This document shows positions 40,028 to 50,637 of a stretch of 64,000 nucleotides of DNA, one piece after another. The position numbers and the translations under genes were made by a program. The notes under the pieces were generated by a model. That model saw nothing but the letters and a program-made list of their open reading frames with translations, had not been told where the DNA came from and did not search any database. Every line of letters starts with the position of its first letter. Position 1 is the stretch's first letter. The DNA lies in contig NC_067206.1 of NCBI RefSeq assembly GCF_026262505.1, forward strand, positions 14,814,205-14,878,204, read 5' to 3'. Origin of the DNA: Trichomonas vaginalis G3. Taxonomy: Eukaryota; Parabasalia; Trichomonadida; Trichomonadidae.

Positions 40028-40369
40028 CAAAGATTTGAATAAAATTTCAAAAATAAGATAGCTTAAAAAATAATATACGGTAGTGTTTACTAATAGATGA
40101 ATAGTATATAAATTCTATTAAAATGGATTTGATCCAAAAAATATAAAATTTGATCATAAATAAAATCGTTTTAAATTACTTCTTCATTTAAATTATAACA
40201 ATTATTTTTGGTTTTATAATTTTTTGGATCAAATCCATTTTAATAGAATTTATATACTATTCATCGAGTGTGGGACAAACTATCCAGTGTCACTTTTTTA
40301 TTAACCTTATTTTAAAAAATTAATAAAATAATAATAAAAAATTATTTGAATCTTTTACATTAATTGTTT

Positions 40370-40610
40370 CTTTTTTAAAAGTACCTTTAAAGTACAATAA
40401 ACAAGATTTGAATCTATTGATCCTTGTTGCAAACTTGAATATATTGCTTCAAGCATTTTTGAGAGTAGCCCATGCTAGCTTTTATCTCTTCTTGGATACC
40501 AAACTGGAGGAGCTCCATAGTGTTGAATATCACGGGCTCCATACAACAAATTGAATAAGGTATTTCAAAATTTGAAGGAAATGGTCCATCATTGAATGTA
40601 GTGGCCGGGA
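40370..40610 (-). pseudogene. C-family protein tail in element C3
   Basis: Read on the minus strand, pieces give a WYPRRDK segment and then KMLEAIYSSLQQGSIDSNLV followed by YCTLKVLLKKKQLM. This parallels SMLEAVQKGLKNDTLDPNIV and YSTLKYILQRKHLI of C2, with similar spacing to a WYP motif. It has at least one frame interruption. The conservation suggests a once-functional protein of this family. Confidence 0.5.
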
Positions 40611-40686
40611 ATTGAATGACATACAGATAGTTTGAGGAAATTTGTTATAAATTATAATATAATTGAAGAATTAATTATCAAAACAA

Positions 40687-40928
40687 GTCTAAGAGCCATT
40701 TGTCAGATTTTCCCGAAATGCAAGGTTAAGATTTTAGCAGCGACTAACTTTGAGTGTACATATATAATTGTTATACTGAGTACTTTCTATCTGTGTTACT
40801 TATTTGAGTCTAAGGGCCATTTGTCAGATTTTCCCGAAATGCAAGGTTAAGATTTTAGCAGCGACTAACTTTGAGTGTACATATATAATTGTTATACTGA
40901 GTACTTTCTATCTGTGTTATTTATTTGA
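40687..40928. repeat. 121-bp tandem duplication in C3
   Basis: Units begin at 40687 and 40808 (GTCTAAGRGCCATTTGTCAG), and a third start at 40929 diverges. The period is exactly 121 bp, as in C1 and C2, although the sequence differs. Confidence 0.9.
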
Positions 40929-41658
40929 GTCTAAGAGTCATTTCTACCATAGAACTAGATATTGTCTCTCATTAAATATATATAACTGTAAACTGCTTAA
41001 TTCGTTTATCTATTTAGATAAAATTATATTTATATAAGATTTCATGTTATTATTTCATCTTTATTATTTTTTTATTCCTTTGAAAAGTGACACTGGATAG
41101 TTTGTCCCTTTCTCCTATTCATCTATTAGTAAACACTACCGTATATTATTTTTAAGCTATCTTATTTTTTGAAATTTTATTCAAATCTTTGGTCGCAAGA
41201 AGAATTGCATGATAAATAAAAACATTTAATCAAAGTCAATTTTATTTTTCATATTCAAATGGACTGAGTGTTAGCATTTAACATTTTTTGCTAATTGTCG
41301 TCAAAAATTAGGCGTAAAGCAAAAATTGATATTTCATATGGTTTTATGATAGATAAGCATTATATTCCCACTCATTATATTCGTAAATTTTGAGGTTTAT
41401 CCTTCGCTTTTAAGATCATTGAATTTGATTTTTATATAAAATAGTTATATATTAGAAAATAATATGAGTTTATGTGATATTATTTTTCAGAAGCTTTTGT
41501 GTTTTTCTTCAAAATTTTATTTTTTTATTAAAAAGAATCTTTACAAAATATACGTTTACTTTAATTAATATTTAAAAACGTGCTCTATCAAAAGTTCCAA
41601 AAATTCAATATTTTAGCTTTTCTGAAGTTGTCACTTTTGATGAATTTCTGTTTACAAC

Positions 41659-42330
41659 ATATGATCGCATCATTGATTAATTTTCTGAGTACTTTTGCAA
41701 TTGTTGCAGTTCTAGGAACTTTTGTTGTAAGAATTTTTCTTGTTCTGTCTTTGCGGATAGCAAACAAAGGATATTGCACGTTTCCAAATAAATAGTGTAT
41801 GTCAAAGTTCCAAATTAAATTCTTTGATACAGATCTAAATTTATTAGGAGGATCTACTGGAGAATAGTTTCTATCTTCAGAGTAGCCAGCCTCTTTGAGT
41901 AATCGTTTTTAAAGTCGATATGTATTATTAAGAGGAATTTCTTCAAATTTTTGGCAGTTAGTCACCTAAAAGTTCATAATGATCACGAAATTCATCTGAT
42001 TAAGCAAGCCTTAGAAATATAAATATAATCAAAAACGTTTTGGAAATTCCCATCTTATATTCTTGATCAAATTTGTCAATAATTTGTTTTTGCTCGAACG
42101 ACAATGGTTTGGTTTCCTTCCTTTCTTTAATTTAGGTACGTCGATTTGATTTTATTGAAAAGCTTTTTTAATTGTATTTTTGAAATAAAATATGAATTTG
42201 TTCCGTTTTTCATTTGAACTTCTCTTCCAATACTTTTATAGTCTTCTCCATTCTTAAGTCGTGCTTTGGCTTCGATTAACCACTTTTTTGATGCTAGTGA
42301 CCGAGGACATTAAGTTTATATGAACTTTTG
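41659..42330 (-). pseudogene. rve-type DDE transposase relic
   Basis: Minus-strand pieces in several frames read WLIEAKARLKNGEDYKSIGR near 42290, EAGYSEDRNYSPVDPPNKFR near 41870 and LIWNFDIHYLFGNVQYPLFA near 41780, like the region before and around the first Asp of an integrase-like core. Several frame changes and a stop inside show it is dead. Foldback D1 cuts its downstream part. It may belong with the rve elements at 27587 or 61888. Confidence 0.55.
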
Positions 42331-43120
42331 TTAGCATAAAGAAAAGTAGGAATGACCAAAAGTTTAAAATTGAGTCTGAAATTTAATGTATAAGACTTTT
42401 TAATTTTTTATAAATTTAACATTTGATGATATCATCATCCTGAGTTTTTAATATTATATCAATTGTTAGTCATAATAAAGCATAAATTCATTATTCGTTT
42501 TTCTTTTGATAAAGAAATATCAACATTTTTTTCAAAAAATCTGTTTATTTCAACGCTAGAACAAATATTATTTGTATATTAAATGAATGATAGATAAATA
42601 TTCATATGAAGCTCTTTGTACTGGACGATTCCTTTTTTTCTAATAAAAAACTGGTAAAAAACCGAACACTTCTAAAAATTTGTGTGGTGTATCAGTAAAA
42701 GACGAAAGTACAAAATTACCATTTCTTAAATATTATTATAAATCCATTTTAATGCTAATATATAATTGTTCAATATATCATATTTTATTTATTATTGTTA
42801 TTCTAAAAATTAATTGAAGAATAAAAAATATGAAATTTTGACTAGTTTAAATTTTTCAAATTTTATATTATATAGTATAAGCTAATGATATTATATATAA
42901 CACGAGAATTAAAATTGATTAGATGCGAAAAAATCAAATTTTGATATTGACCTATGATATACCAAATGTTCCTGGTAAAAAACTGGTAAAAAACGATATG
43001 TCATACAAATTTAGTTAACCTATCGATTTTTTACCAGTGAGAAATTTAAATATATAAACATTTGTTACTGAAATATAAATAATTTTTTAATAAATATGTG
43101 TTGAAATATGGATGTGGAAT
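42331..43120. other. Noncoding AT-rich stretch
   Basis: No gene is seen. CTGGTAAAAAACTGGTAAAA-type words repeat near 42650 and 42970, with an inverted TTTTTTACCAGT at 43025, suggesting the ends of an unrecognised short element. Confidence 0.3.
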
Positions 43121-43169
43121 CAATAGTGGACCTGCCATATTGCACTTGCCGTGACTTTGTCGCAATCTC

Positions 43170-43250
43170 CTGATCTTCCTGGAAGGAGCGCCAAGAACGG
43201 TCAGAAGCGCTCCTTCCAGGACCAGAAAGACTAGAAGGGGGCCCTGTCTG
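43170..43250. repeat. GC-rich hairpin with CCAGAAAGACT tail
   Basis: The arms CTGGAAGGAGCGCCAAG / AGCGCTCCTTCCAG enclose a short loop and are followed by ACCAGAAAGACTAGAAGGGG. The same design is at 45885-45935 (CCGGAAGGAGCGGC ... CACTCCTTCCGG, then ACCAGAAAGACTGGAAGGGG). Confidence 0.7.
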
Positions 43251-44205
43251 TGACATAACATGATAAACACAGATCTCCGCAATCACGATTATTAACATAA
43301 CAAATTCATATTCTTTTTTTATTAATATATTTATCTCCTAAATCATATTCACTAATCAAATTTATTATTTTTAAGGAAATCCATTACTTTGATCGAATGT
43401 CCTCGTTTTCATTTAATTAAGATTCTAGAAATTTTCTTACCAATTATTCAGACAATATTGTGATGCCGACTTGGAAGATATTTTCAAAATTGGAAGGAAA
43501 AAAAACAAGGTAAGGAAGATTTTTCAGGAAATTATACAAAAAGTTTAGTAATAAACAAAATTAAATATTTATATACTCTTTAAGGGAATGCAAAATCAAT
43601 TTTATAATACGAGTAGGCATTTTGTTTGCGATTCAGTTATAGATATATATAGGATAATTCAAGTACTATATTAGTGTACTTGAGTTTTTAAGCTTTACGG
43701 TCTATTTGGCGTATAATATGAGATTTTTTTGGATATTATTTTTTTGAAATTATTTTAACCTACAATTTTTTATTCTCCATGCGTAAAAGTTGAAAAATTA
43801 CAATGATTACAACATTTAGAAGTAGACAATACTAAATTTTACAAAAAATTGCTTTTTTCTGGACCATCCGTTATGTCACTTTTTTCAAATGGCGGGAAGC
43901 CAGCTTCCAACGTGTGTCTGGGCTTTGGAGCCTTGTTGATATGGAGTGATATCATTAGTATCTGTATATAAATTGGGCTGCAGTCCGAAAAATGTTCAAA
44001 TTCGTTATCATTACAAAAGATTATTGCATTAACCACAAAAGTGATGAGTGGAGTTTGATTCTATGCAAGATATCATTGTTCTGTATCAATATTACAATAT
44101 CCTTAACCAAAACGTTTCCACATTCACCTTGGAAGTTCAATGCAGCTCTCATGTACTGAAATGCATTGAGTACACCCAAAATTTGGAAGTAAAAAAAGTG
44201 ACCTA
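43251..44205. other. Noncoding AT-rich stretch
   Basis: I see no supported gene. GTCACTTTTTTCAAATGGCG at about 43875 resembles an element end. At 44165-44215 a GAGTACACCCAAAATTTGGA unit and a second CCCAAATTTGGAAGTA unit flank an AAAAAAGTGAC word. Confidence 0.35.
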
Positions 44206-44435
44206 CCCAAATTTGGAAGTACCAAAATGGGTAAATCGGCGAAAAATGAATAAAATTAGATTTTTATATTACCAATAATCAGAGCATATATTATATATGC
44301 ATCTTTTAATATTTGTTTAGACATTTTCGTTATATTGAGATACTTATTATTTGATATCAGCAACATTTTTGAAATTATACTATATATCGATCACACTTGT
44401 CCTTGACCTGAGGTTTCATTATATATTAAGTCTTG
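44206..44435. repeat. Inverted repeat partner, left
   Basis: About 230 bp (CCCAAATTTGGAAGTACCAA to GGTTTCATTATATATTAAG) match 49804-50034 in inverse orientation with only small differences. Either these are two ends of one 5.8-kb element or two copies of a short element in opposite directions. Confidence 0.75.
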
Positions 44436-44560
44436 CTGGATCGTATTGGACAGTTCTTTCATTGAAGAAATTTTTCCACTTCGTTTTCAATGACGAAAAG
44501 AGACATACGTCTAATGGTTGCAAGATATGGCGTTTTGTTGACACATATGTGTCAATAGTT
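44419..44560 (-). pseudogene. pogo/Tigger-like DDE transposase relic
   Basis: The minus strand reads HILQPLDVCLFSSLKTKWKN followed by FFNERTVQYDPARLNI. HxLQPLDVxxFxxLKxxW is the well-known segment before the last catalytic residue of pogo-like DDE transposases. Only this short segment is recognisable; the rest is lost or overlaid by the neighbouring repeat. Confidence 0.65.
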
Positions 44561-44849
44561 TTTTTTTTGATATACGTTAAATGTACGTTAATTTTAATTT
44601 GCTCGGTGTTTGCCGAGCTAACCAACATAAGCAAATAATCCCTAAGTCTGCCAAACAAGCCTTCTGGAAAGTAGAGCAGAATTGATCTTAAGTATAATAT
44701 TTCATTATACTTCAGAGACGCAATGCTCCATAAGATAATCGTGAGGAGTGTCCATCAACAATGAGCAAATACCTCTCAGCAGCCTCTGCAGCAGGTAGTG
44801 GTGCTCTTCTCATGTGTACTTCACAAAGGAAAAAATACAGTAAATACCG

Positions 44850-44935
44850 AAGAGATACTTGTTGATCCAGCCCGAATGACTCGAAACATAGTAAGCATCG
44901 AGTTATTCAAGGGCTGGATCAAGTCTCTTCTTGTT
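44850..44935. repeat. Long hairpin, about 35-bp arms
   Basis: GAAGAGATACTTGTTGATCC AGCCCGAATGACTCGA-type sequence pairs with TCGAGTTATTCAAGGGCTGG and ATCAAGTCTCTTC. It is one more hairpin of the size found in the arrays, but stands alone. Confidence 0.6.
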
Positions 44936-45400
44936 TGGGAGGATAATCATTTATTGGTACCCATCCATTTGATTTGGTCTCTAACCATTCAACAGACGGT
45001 ATCAAAAATGAGGAGGTGTCTCATTACTTTTTGTACACCCTGTATATATAACAGGTTTGACGAAATGAAGACAGACTGGGGCAACAACTAGGATAAAGAC
45101 AAATATACGTAGGAAAAGGCCAAATTGCATCTATTTTCAACAAATTTATTCAATAAATTTCAGAATATAGGGTTTCTCAGTTCTTGATGAAAAGAAATTC
45201 ACTCTAATTGATTTATATATCAATACTATTGTCATCATTGATTCTTAGGCATTTTCAATCAAATTTATTTTACAATTTTTGCTACATTAAACTAAAAGCA
45301 AAGGACTTGAATGGAATAAGTGTTTCTGTACAACAAAAGCAGGCGATTAGTAATTGAAAAATTGATTTATAAAATTAAAATTAAAAATGATAAATTCAAA

Positions 45401-45580
45401 TTAGAACCGCTTAATTAACTTAATGCAACGATAAGCATCGTCAAACAATGTGTTCATGAAAGTGTTACGTGCCGAAGCAAATTCAGTTCCTGTACGATTT
45501 CTTCTATCATTTATTATTAACCTTAACTCGGAGAAATCACGCTCAACGATTGCTTCTGCTGCACATAGAGCAAGGTACAT
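45401..45580 (-). pseudogene. hAT-like transposase C-terminal relic
   Basis: The minus strand from ATG 45580 reads MYLALCAAEAIVERDFSELR followed by LIINDRRNRTGTEFASARNT and a stop at 45401. The ERDFSxLxxIxxxRR pattern matches the C-terminal dimerisation region of hAT transposases. Only this 59-codon end remains; upstream sequence is a hairpin. Confidence 0.5.
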
Positions 45581-45594
45581 ACGTGAGTTAAAAA

Positions 45595-45960
45595 TCCTCA
45601 GAGCTGAGTTCTTTTCAGTTTGTCGTTATTGAAGATGAACTGAAAAGAACACAACTCTGAAAGACATAAAATCAGAGGCTCTGGCCTTAGCAGTGGCCAA
45701 ATCCTGCAACTTCCATCCTCAGGGACGAATTTTACGACGAACTTCTTCATGATGGAGGTTCTCGTCGAAAATGAAAGACCTCAAACTACAAGCTCTGGCC
45801 CTAGCAAAGTCCAGGGCTTCGCTTACAGTCCTCAGAGCTGATTTTCGCAAATGCAAAGATGATGCCGGAAGGAGCGGCAATACTGGCAAAAGCCACTCCT
45901 TCCGGCACCAGAAAGACTGGAAGGGGACCCTGACCTTGAGAAAGGACCCCCTTCACACTT
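45595..45960. repeat. Cluster of GC-richer hairpins
   Basis: Arms AGCTGAGTTCTTTTCAGTTT / AACTGAAAAGAACACAACTC form a hairpin at 45603-45658. Then come ACGAACTTCTTCATGATGGA / GGTTCTCGTCG-type stems and the CCGGAAGGAGCGGC / CACTCCTTCCGG hairpin with the CCAGAAAGACT tail. CTCTGGCCYTAGCARWGKCC words recur. No credible gene. Confidence 0.6.
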
Positions 45961-46079
45961 TTATTTTTTCATTTTGATTTTTTTATTACAAATTTACATA
46001 AAGCCAATACTGTTATACTTATATCTATTATCAATTATTGTTTACTTAGTATTAGTATCTCTTTTCTTTTCTCCTTATT

Positions 46080-46165
46080 ATTCTTCCCTATATATTTACT
46101 TGTCAAAAAAAATCAGACTTTTTTTGCTTTAAAAAAATTTATAAGTTAATTATTGAGAACGAAGG
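46080..46165. repeat. Inverted copy of 26250-26335
   Basis: ATATATTTACTTGTCAAAAA and AATCAGACTTTTTTTGC up to AATTATTGAGAACGAA is the reverse complement of the stretch at 26250-26335, which lies beside an rve-type family-2 end. It marks a fragment of the same element. Confidence 0.75.
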
Positions 46166-46615
46166 TGAAAGGAAATGGATATCTCTTACCTTTCATTCCC
46201 TCGAGAAAGTTCAAAAACTTGGGTGCAATCAGAACTGATTGCACCCAAGTTTTTGAACTTTGTATAAGGAATTGTTGGCTATGATGTACTGATCATGAAT
46301 CAGTACATCATAGCCAACAATTCCTTCGCAAACAGCGGGAAACTTTGTCTGAATAGTTTAACATTCAGACAAAGTTTCGCGCTGTCAGAGAGGGAATGGA
46401 AGGGTAAGAGGTATATATTCATAATGTATACCTCTTACCCTTTCATTCCCTCGAGAAAGTTCAAAAACTTGGGTGCAATCAGTTCTGATTGCACCCAAGT
46501 TTTTGAACTTTGTATAAGGAATTGTTGGCTATGATGTACTGATCATGAATCAGTACATCATAGCCAACAATTCCTTCGCAAACAGTGGGAAACTTTGTCT
46601 GAATAGTTTAACATT
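46163..46615. repeat. Serial-hairpin array, module order C-B-A-D
   Basis: Modules C, B, A, D, C, B, A and half of D follow each other, with AAAAACTTGGGTGCAATCAG, TTGTTGGCTATGATGTACTG and GGGAAACTTTGTCTGAAT arms. The last D module is cut in its loop at 46615, where a different sequence begins. This is the reversed order of the MULE-A1 array. Confidence 0.88.
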
Positions 46616-46874
46616 GTGGTGGATCTTTTGGTTTTGGACCTGTACGTAATTTTGGAATTTCAATTTGATTGAAATTAAGAGCGTTTTTAAAAGTTTTATG
46701 TGATATTGTGGGAAGAATTCTTCCATCTGTTAAAGGGACATTTTGGAGAACGGTTTCGACGTTAATACCGCTTTGAATTTGTTGATTAGCTTGATTTAAC
46801 CATTCTAAATCAATTAAATCGAAGATTCTACCACTCATTTGAAAATTATAAGTTTTGAAAAAAACCGTAATCAT
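46616..46874 (-). pseudogene. N-terminal piece of an rve-type transposase
   Basis: The minus-strand ORF reads MSGRIFDLIDLEWLNQANQQ, then a helix-turn-helix-like SHKTFKNALNFNQI and PKLRTGPKPKDPP before it is cut at the hairpin array. The basic GPKPKDPP after a helical domain parallels LGRPETPL in the 27717 gene. It lies inside an element whose right end is at 47112-47163. Confidence 0.45.
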
Positions 46875-47163
46875 TATTGAATCTAAAAATATTTATGTAC
46901 AAAAAGTCGGTATATATTCTATAATTATTTAAAATAATGAAAAAGTTGATTTGTGAATCATTGAAATATTAATGCTGTTATATATATATCAGATGATATA
47001 AGATGATTTTTTTAAATAAAAAATAAAATTTAATTTTTTAATTGTTAAAATAAGAATAGTAAGCTTGACAAGTAATTTAAGTTTTTGCTTTGTAAAGTTA
47101 TTTGGTTGGCAAATGCATTGTGTCACTTTTTGTTTGAGTTCACTTTCCGTAATTTGTCTTATG
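46875..47163. mobile_element. Right part of an rve-type family-2 element
   Basis: AT-rich noncoding sequence ends with GTGTCACTTTTTGTTTGAGT, CACTTTCCGTAATTTGTCTT ATGA-type terminal repeat, the inverse of the left end at about 61888. The minus-strand transposase piece just to the left fits the same element. Its left end is lost at the hairpin array. Confidence 0.55.
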
Positions 47164-47289
47164 ATAGAGATATTCACACAAAAGCTATATAGGGTAATAG
47201 TATATGGGCTAAATCTATATAATATCTTATTTGTAACAATAACAATCAAGTTTATTCTGGCACTTTTCATTTTTTCATTTACTTTTTAA

Positions 47290-48943
47290 ATGAATAAACC
47301 TGTTGATCCTCTACCTAATGTTGGTCATTCATGGATTACTTATTTACGATATGCCGTACAGTGTGAAATGTTTGGAGGATACAGATATTACAAAGATCCA
47401 CAAAAACAATCTGAACAATTTAAAAAACTTTATCACAAATGTGCTTATAATGGATGTCAGGCTTGCTTTATATTCCTCAAGTCATTTGATTCTTACTATT
47501 TTGTTTCTGCAGTGCATCATCATGATCATTCACAACCGGAGGATGTGGGGAAGTATCATAAAATCAGTATCTTCCTCAGGCCTTATATGAAACACTTCAT
47601 CGAAAATGATGGAGATAATTCTCAAATTATCAATGAGTGTTACTCGAAGTTAGGGATTCCACAAAATCATAATTATCCCTTCTTCGCTATCAAGCAGGAT
47701 ACTTTGAACAATTATATATCGGCATACAGGAAAAAACTTCTTCAACTTCCAAATAATGGAAAAAATCCATATTCATCTTTTGATAAATTTGTTAAAGAAT
47801 ATGCACAACTTAATCCAGATGACATAGCATCTTTTACAGTCAACGAGTTTGAACATCCTTCTGAGGTATGTTTCATATTTGCTGATTCAAGGATGATTCA
47901 GTTCATTCAAGATTCCGATCTGCTCTTCCATATAGATTCCACGTATAAGATTATCTTCGATAAACTTGTTTTCTATGTTCTTTCAACAAAACTTGATTTT
48001 ACACATGTTATTCCACTCTTGTACTTTGCAATCAAGCCAGATACACAGGAAAACATCAGTCTTTGTTTACAAAAGTTTTTCACTACTTTTCAAATCACTC
48101 CTAAGTTTTTTATGAGTGATTGTGCCCTTCAGATATTTAATGGAATTAAAATCACATTTCCAAATGCACAAATTTTTTGGTGTGCCCTCTATGTAATGAG
48201 GGCACTTCGTAAAAATCTTTATAGATTATCAAATGAAGAAACAAGAAAGGAGGTTGACAAACTGATGAACATTCTGTGTTATACTAGAGATTTACCTTCT
48301 GAAAATGCAGAACGGTTAATCTCTGAAGTTCAAGCATTAATTATGGATAATGAAGACTTTAACAAATATTTTACTAAGCAATGGTTGAATCATTGCGAGC
48401 AATGGATTTCATCATTTAAAGAAGGTGATTTCACATTTGTTAACAATGTATCTGAAGCCTTTTCAAACATTTAAAGTATCACGAATATGGGGGTGTTAGA
48501 AACTTATCAATAATCAACTTTGGTTATAAGTTAATGACGACAGTCAAAGACAATTATTTTATTAGAATTCAAGGAGATTTCCTTATTCACAATCAAATGA
48601 TACTTCTATTCATAGAGAAATAAAAACACCAACGGCAGAAGACATACAAAAGAGGGAAATGCTAAATTTATTAAATCAACTCTCCAAGTTTATCGAAACT
48701 AATCATTTTTATTTACTGCCTGTACTTAAGGCAATCAGACAGATGCCTGATTATATTGAAAATATTGATTCAAAAATGAAAAGTGCGATTGAGCACTTCA
48801 AAAGTTTTAATTTAGAAGAACCGATAATGGAAGAGATAAACAATGAACTCAATTCATTCTTTGAAAACTAAATCGATTACATTAATGAAAACTTTGATGA
48901 ATGTATTAAATTAATTGATGAAAAACTAGGACTTATAAAATAA
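47290..48943 (+). pseudogene. MULE transposase, third copy, frameshifted
   Basis: ATG 47290 opens 394 codons: zinc finger YHKCAYNGCQACFIF ... HHHDHS, then Asp in LFHIDSTYKIIF, Asp in FFMSDCALQIFNG, WCALYVMRALRK and the Glu in FVNNVSEAF. A one-base loss in a T-run near 48460 ends this frame; KYHEYGGVRNLSI continues in another frame, and a last open piece 48659-48943 carries the helical C-terminus. It is clearly related to the 8284-9963 transposase but much diverged. Confidence 0.85.
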
Positions 48944-48959
48944 AAATTATTATCTTATT

Positions 48960-49199
48960 CATTACATTTATAATAATCATATAATATAATAATCATATAA
49001 TATAATAATCATATAATATAATAATCATATAATATAATAATCATATAATATAATAAACATATAATATAAGAATCATATAATATAATAATCATATAATATA
49101 ATAATCATATAATATAATAAACATATAATATAAGAATCATATAATATAATAAACATATAATATAAGAATCATATAATATAAGAATCATATAATATAATA
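48960..49199. repeat. 15-bp minisatellite, about 15 copies
   Basis: The unit ATAATCATATAATAT repeats with T/A and A/G variants (AAACATATAATATAAGAATC). It lies just after the MULE transposase gene and before the TIR. Confidence 0.9.
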
Positions 49200-49249
49200 G
49201 TAATAATTAAAATAAAATGAAGCTTTTAGTCAAGGTGTATCTCACTCAT

Positions 49250-49302
49250 CAAAGTGTCACTTTTTGGAATGTCACTTTTTCGGAAATTCTATATCACTCG
49301 AG
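49250..49302. repeat. MULE terminal inverted repeat
   Basis: GTGTCACTTTTTGGAATGTC followed by ACTTTTTCGGAAATTCTATA is, reverse-complemented, the same double-motif end as MULE-A1 left (ATAAGAATTTCCGAAAAA, GTGACAC, AAAAAGTGACAC). It is the right end of the 47290 MULE; the matching left end is not visible. Confidence 0.75.
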
Positions 49303-49349
49303 TTTTAAATAGAATGTGATATTTATAATTTATTATTGCGTATATTTGT

Positions 49350-49645
49350 AAGAAAGGAGTATTCAAATGCAGGGTAAAGGAACAATACCATGCATTTGAA
49401 TACTCCTTTATTGAATTTAAATTCTATGATTCACAATAAATGAAAAAGTGCGAGCTTTTCCCATTCTGCACATATAGGTGCAGGGTGCCGGTGATAGACC
49501 CTGTATATATATATGCAGAATGGGAATTGTTTCTGACACATTCGCATCGAAAGGTAAAAGTGCAAGCTTTTCCAAGTTAGAGTACATCCATGTAGGGCAC
49601 CATGTTAAGACCCTGCATATATGTACTCAGACATGGAGTTTTGCA
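49350..49645. repeat. Three hairpins with TGCAGGGT loops
   Basis: Arms AAAGGAGTATTCAAATGCA, TTCCCATTCTGCATATA-type and TCCAAGTYWGAGTACATMYA-type stems have related loop-side words (GCAGGGTAAAG, GCAGGGTGCCGGTGATAGAC, GTAGGGCACCATGTTAAGAC). It is a variant of the serial-hairpin design with a shared loop. No gene. Confidence 0.65.
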
Positions 49646-49803
49646 TCTTATATCTTGAATCAAAACCCCAAAACACGTAATTTCTCATTGATCACAGTGT
49701 CATAACCACCACCAATGACAGAAAATCTGTATACAGAAATTATTTCTTAATTAAATTTAATTGACCTGAAATTGCATTGTGATTCTCTACCACACTCTTC
49801 ATT

Positions 49804-50034
49804 CAAGACTTATTATATATTGAAACCTCAGGTCAAGGACAAGTATGATCGATGTATAGTATAATTTCAAAAATGGTGCTGATATCAAATAATAAGTATC
49901 TCAATATAACGTAAATGTCTAAACAAATATTAAAAGATGCATATATAATATATGCTCTGATTATTGGTAATATAAAAATCTAATTTTATTCATTTTTCGC
50001 CGATTTACCCATTTTGGTACTTCCAAATTTGGGG
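49804..50034. repeat. Inverted repeat partner, right
   Basis: Inverse of 44206-44435. It ends CCAAATTTGGGGTGTACTC, beyond which the transposase-like ORF starts. Confidence 0.75.
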
Positions 50035-50040
50035 TGTACT

Positions 50041-50637
50041 CAAAAAGATACATTTCTAAGCACTGATTCGCATTATAATATTGGCAGAAATGCCACAGCT
50101 TGCCAAAGTTTAATGATGGACAATCGTGAAAAAGTTGTTGGTGAAACAACTGTTATAAAAAAGAGCTCTGGAGGAGACTTTGAAGGTCCATCCAACATGA
50201 CGGAAACAGAATGTACCAAGAGGATAATGTCAAATTTTGACTTTACAAATGTTTCCACAGTGGTTCATAACAATGGCAATAAAACGAAAGCCATCATCCA
50301 GCAATATTCTCCGAATGCTACAATTACACTTGATCCTCGTCATTGTGTACGTGCAGTTGGCAAAGCTTTCGATAAGCTTGAAAATGGTGGAAATAAAGAA
50401 GCAGCAGGAAAAGAAACTGTTAATCAGCAGAAAGAAAGTGAATCATTGCCAGCATTCCCAATCAAATCTAAAGCCGAAGAGCCGAAGAAACGTGGAAGAC
50501 CATTAAAACACCAAAAAAAGTATTTCATCAGATATATTCGAAAGTTATTAAGCGGTTCACTTTTATTATCATGCTTCCAATTAAAAAATTACAAAAAGAG
50601 TTTTTTATTGATTAAAAATGACTTAAATCATATTTAG
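50041..50637 (+). pseudogene. DDE transposase-like fragment
   Basis: The frame (open from 50014) reads FLSTDSHYNIGRNATACQSL, MMDNREKVVGETTVIKKSSG, then VSTVVHNNGNKTKAIIQQYS and ITLDPRHCVRAVGKAFDKLE. The order Asp region, HNNGNKTK and DPRHCxRAxGKAF resembles the Kolobok-type core (HDGDVK..., RDPGHFLNN...). The C-terminus has a Lys-rich KKRGRPLKHQKK. The N-terminus is missing at the repeat. Confidence 0.45.

Larger units (their letters stand above)
40266..41114. mobile_element. GAG-ended transposon C3, 849 bp, 9-bp target duplication
   Basis: CTATTCATC lies at 40257-40265 and 41115-41123, and the site is empty in D2 (ACTATTCATCTATTAGTAAA near 52672). Ends are GAGTGTGGGACAAACTATCC and GAGAAAGGGACAAACTATCC, then AGTGTCACTTTT. 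Inside is a tandem 121-bp duplication (40687 to 40928), unrelated in sequence to that of C2. Confidence 0.92.
38023..41658. mobile_element. Foldback element D1, interrupted twice
   Basis: The ends read GTAATAAACAGAAATTCATC and GTAAACAGAAATTCATC inward, then AAAAGTGACA. The left part 38026-38499 and the right part 41124-41640 are inverted copies of each other for several hundred bp, with a hairpin core at 40085-40265. Two GAG-ended transposons sit inside (38500-39937 and 40266-41114). A less disrupted copy, D2, is at 51983-53182. No gene. Confidence 0.85.

Noticed and set aside
44048-44278. 76-aa plus-strand ORF
   Set aside because: It runs through the CCCAAATTTGGAAGTA repeats, and the same peptide end appears antisense at 49961-50149; it is a repeat product.
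44206-50034. A single 5.8-kb transposon with 230-bp terminal repeats
   Set aside because: The interior holds ends and genes of several other elements, and the outer flanks show no target duplication; two copies in opposite directions are as likely.
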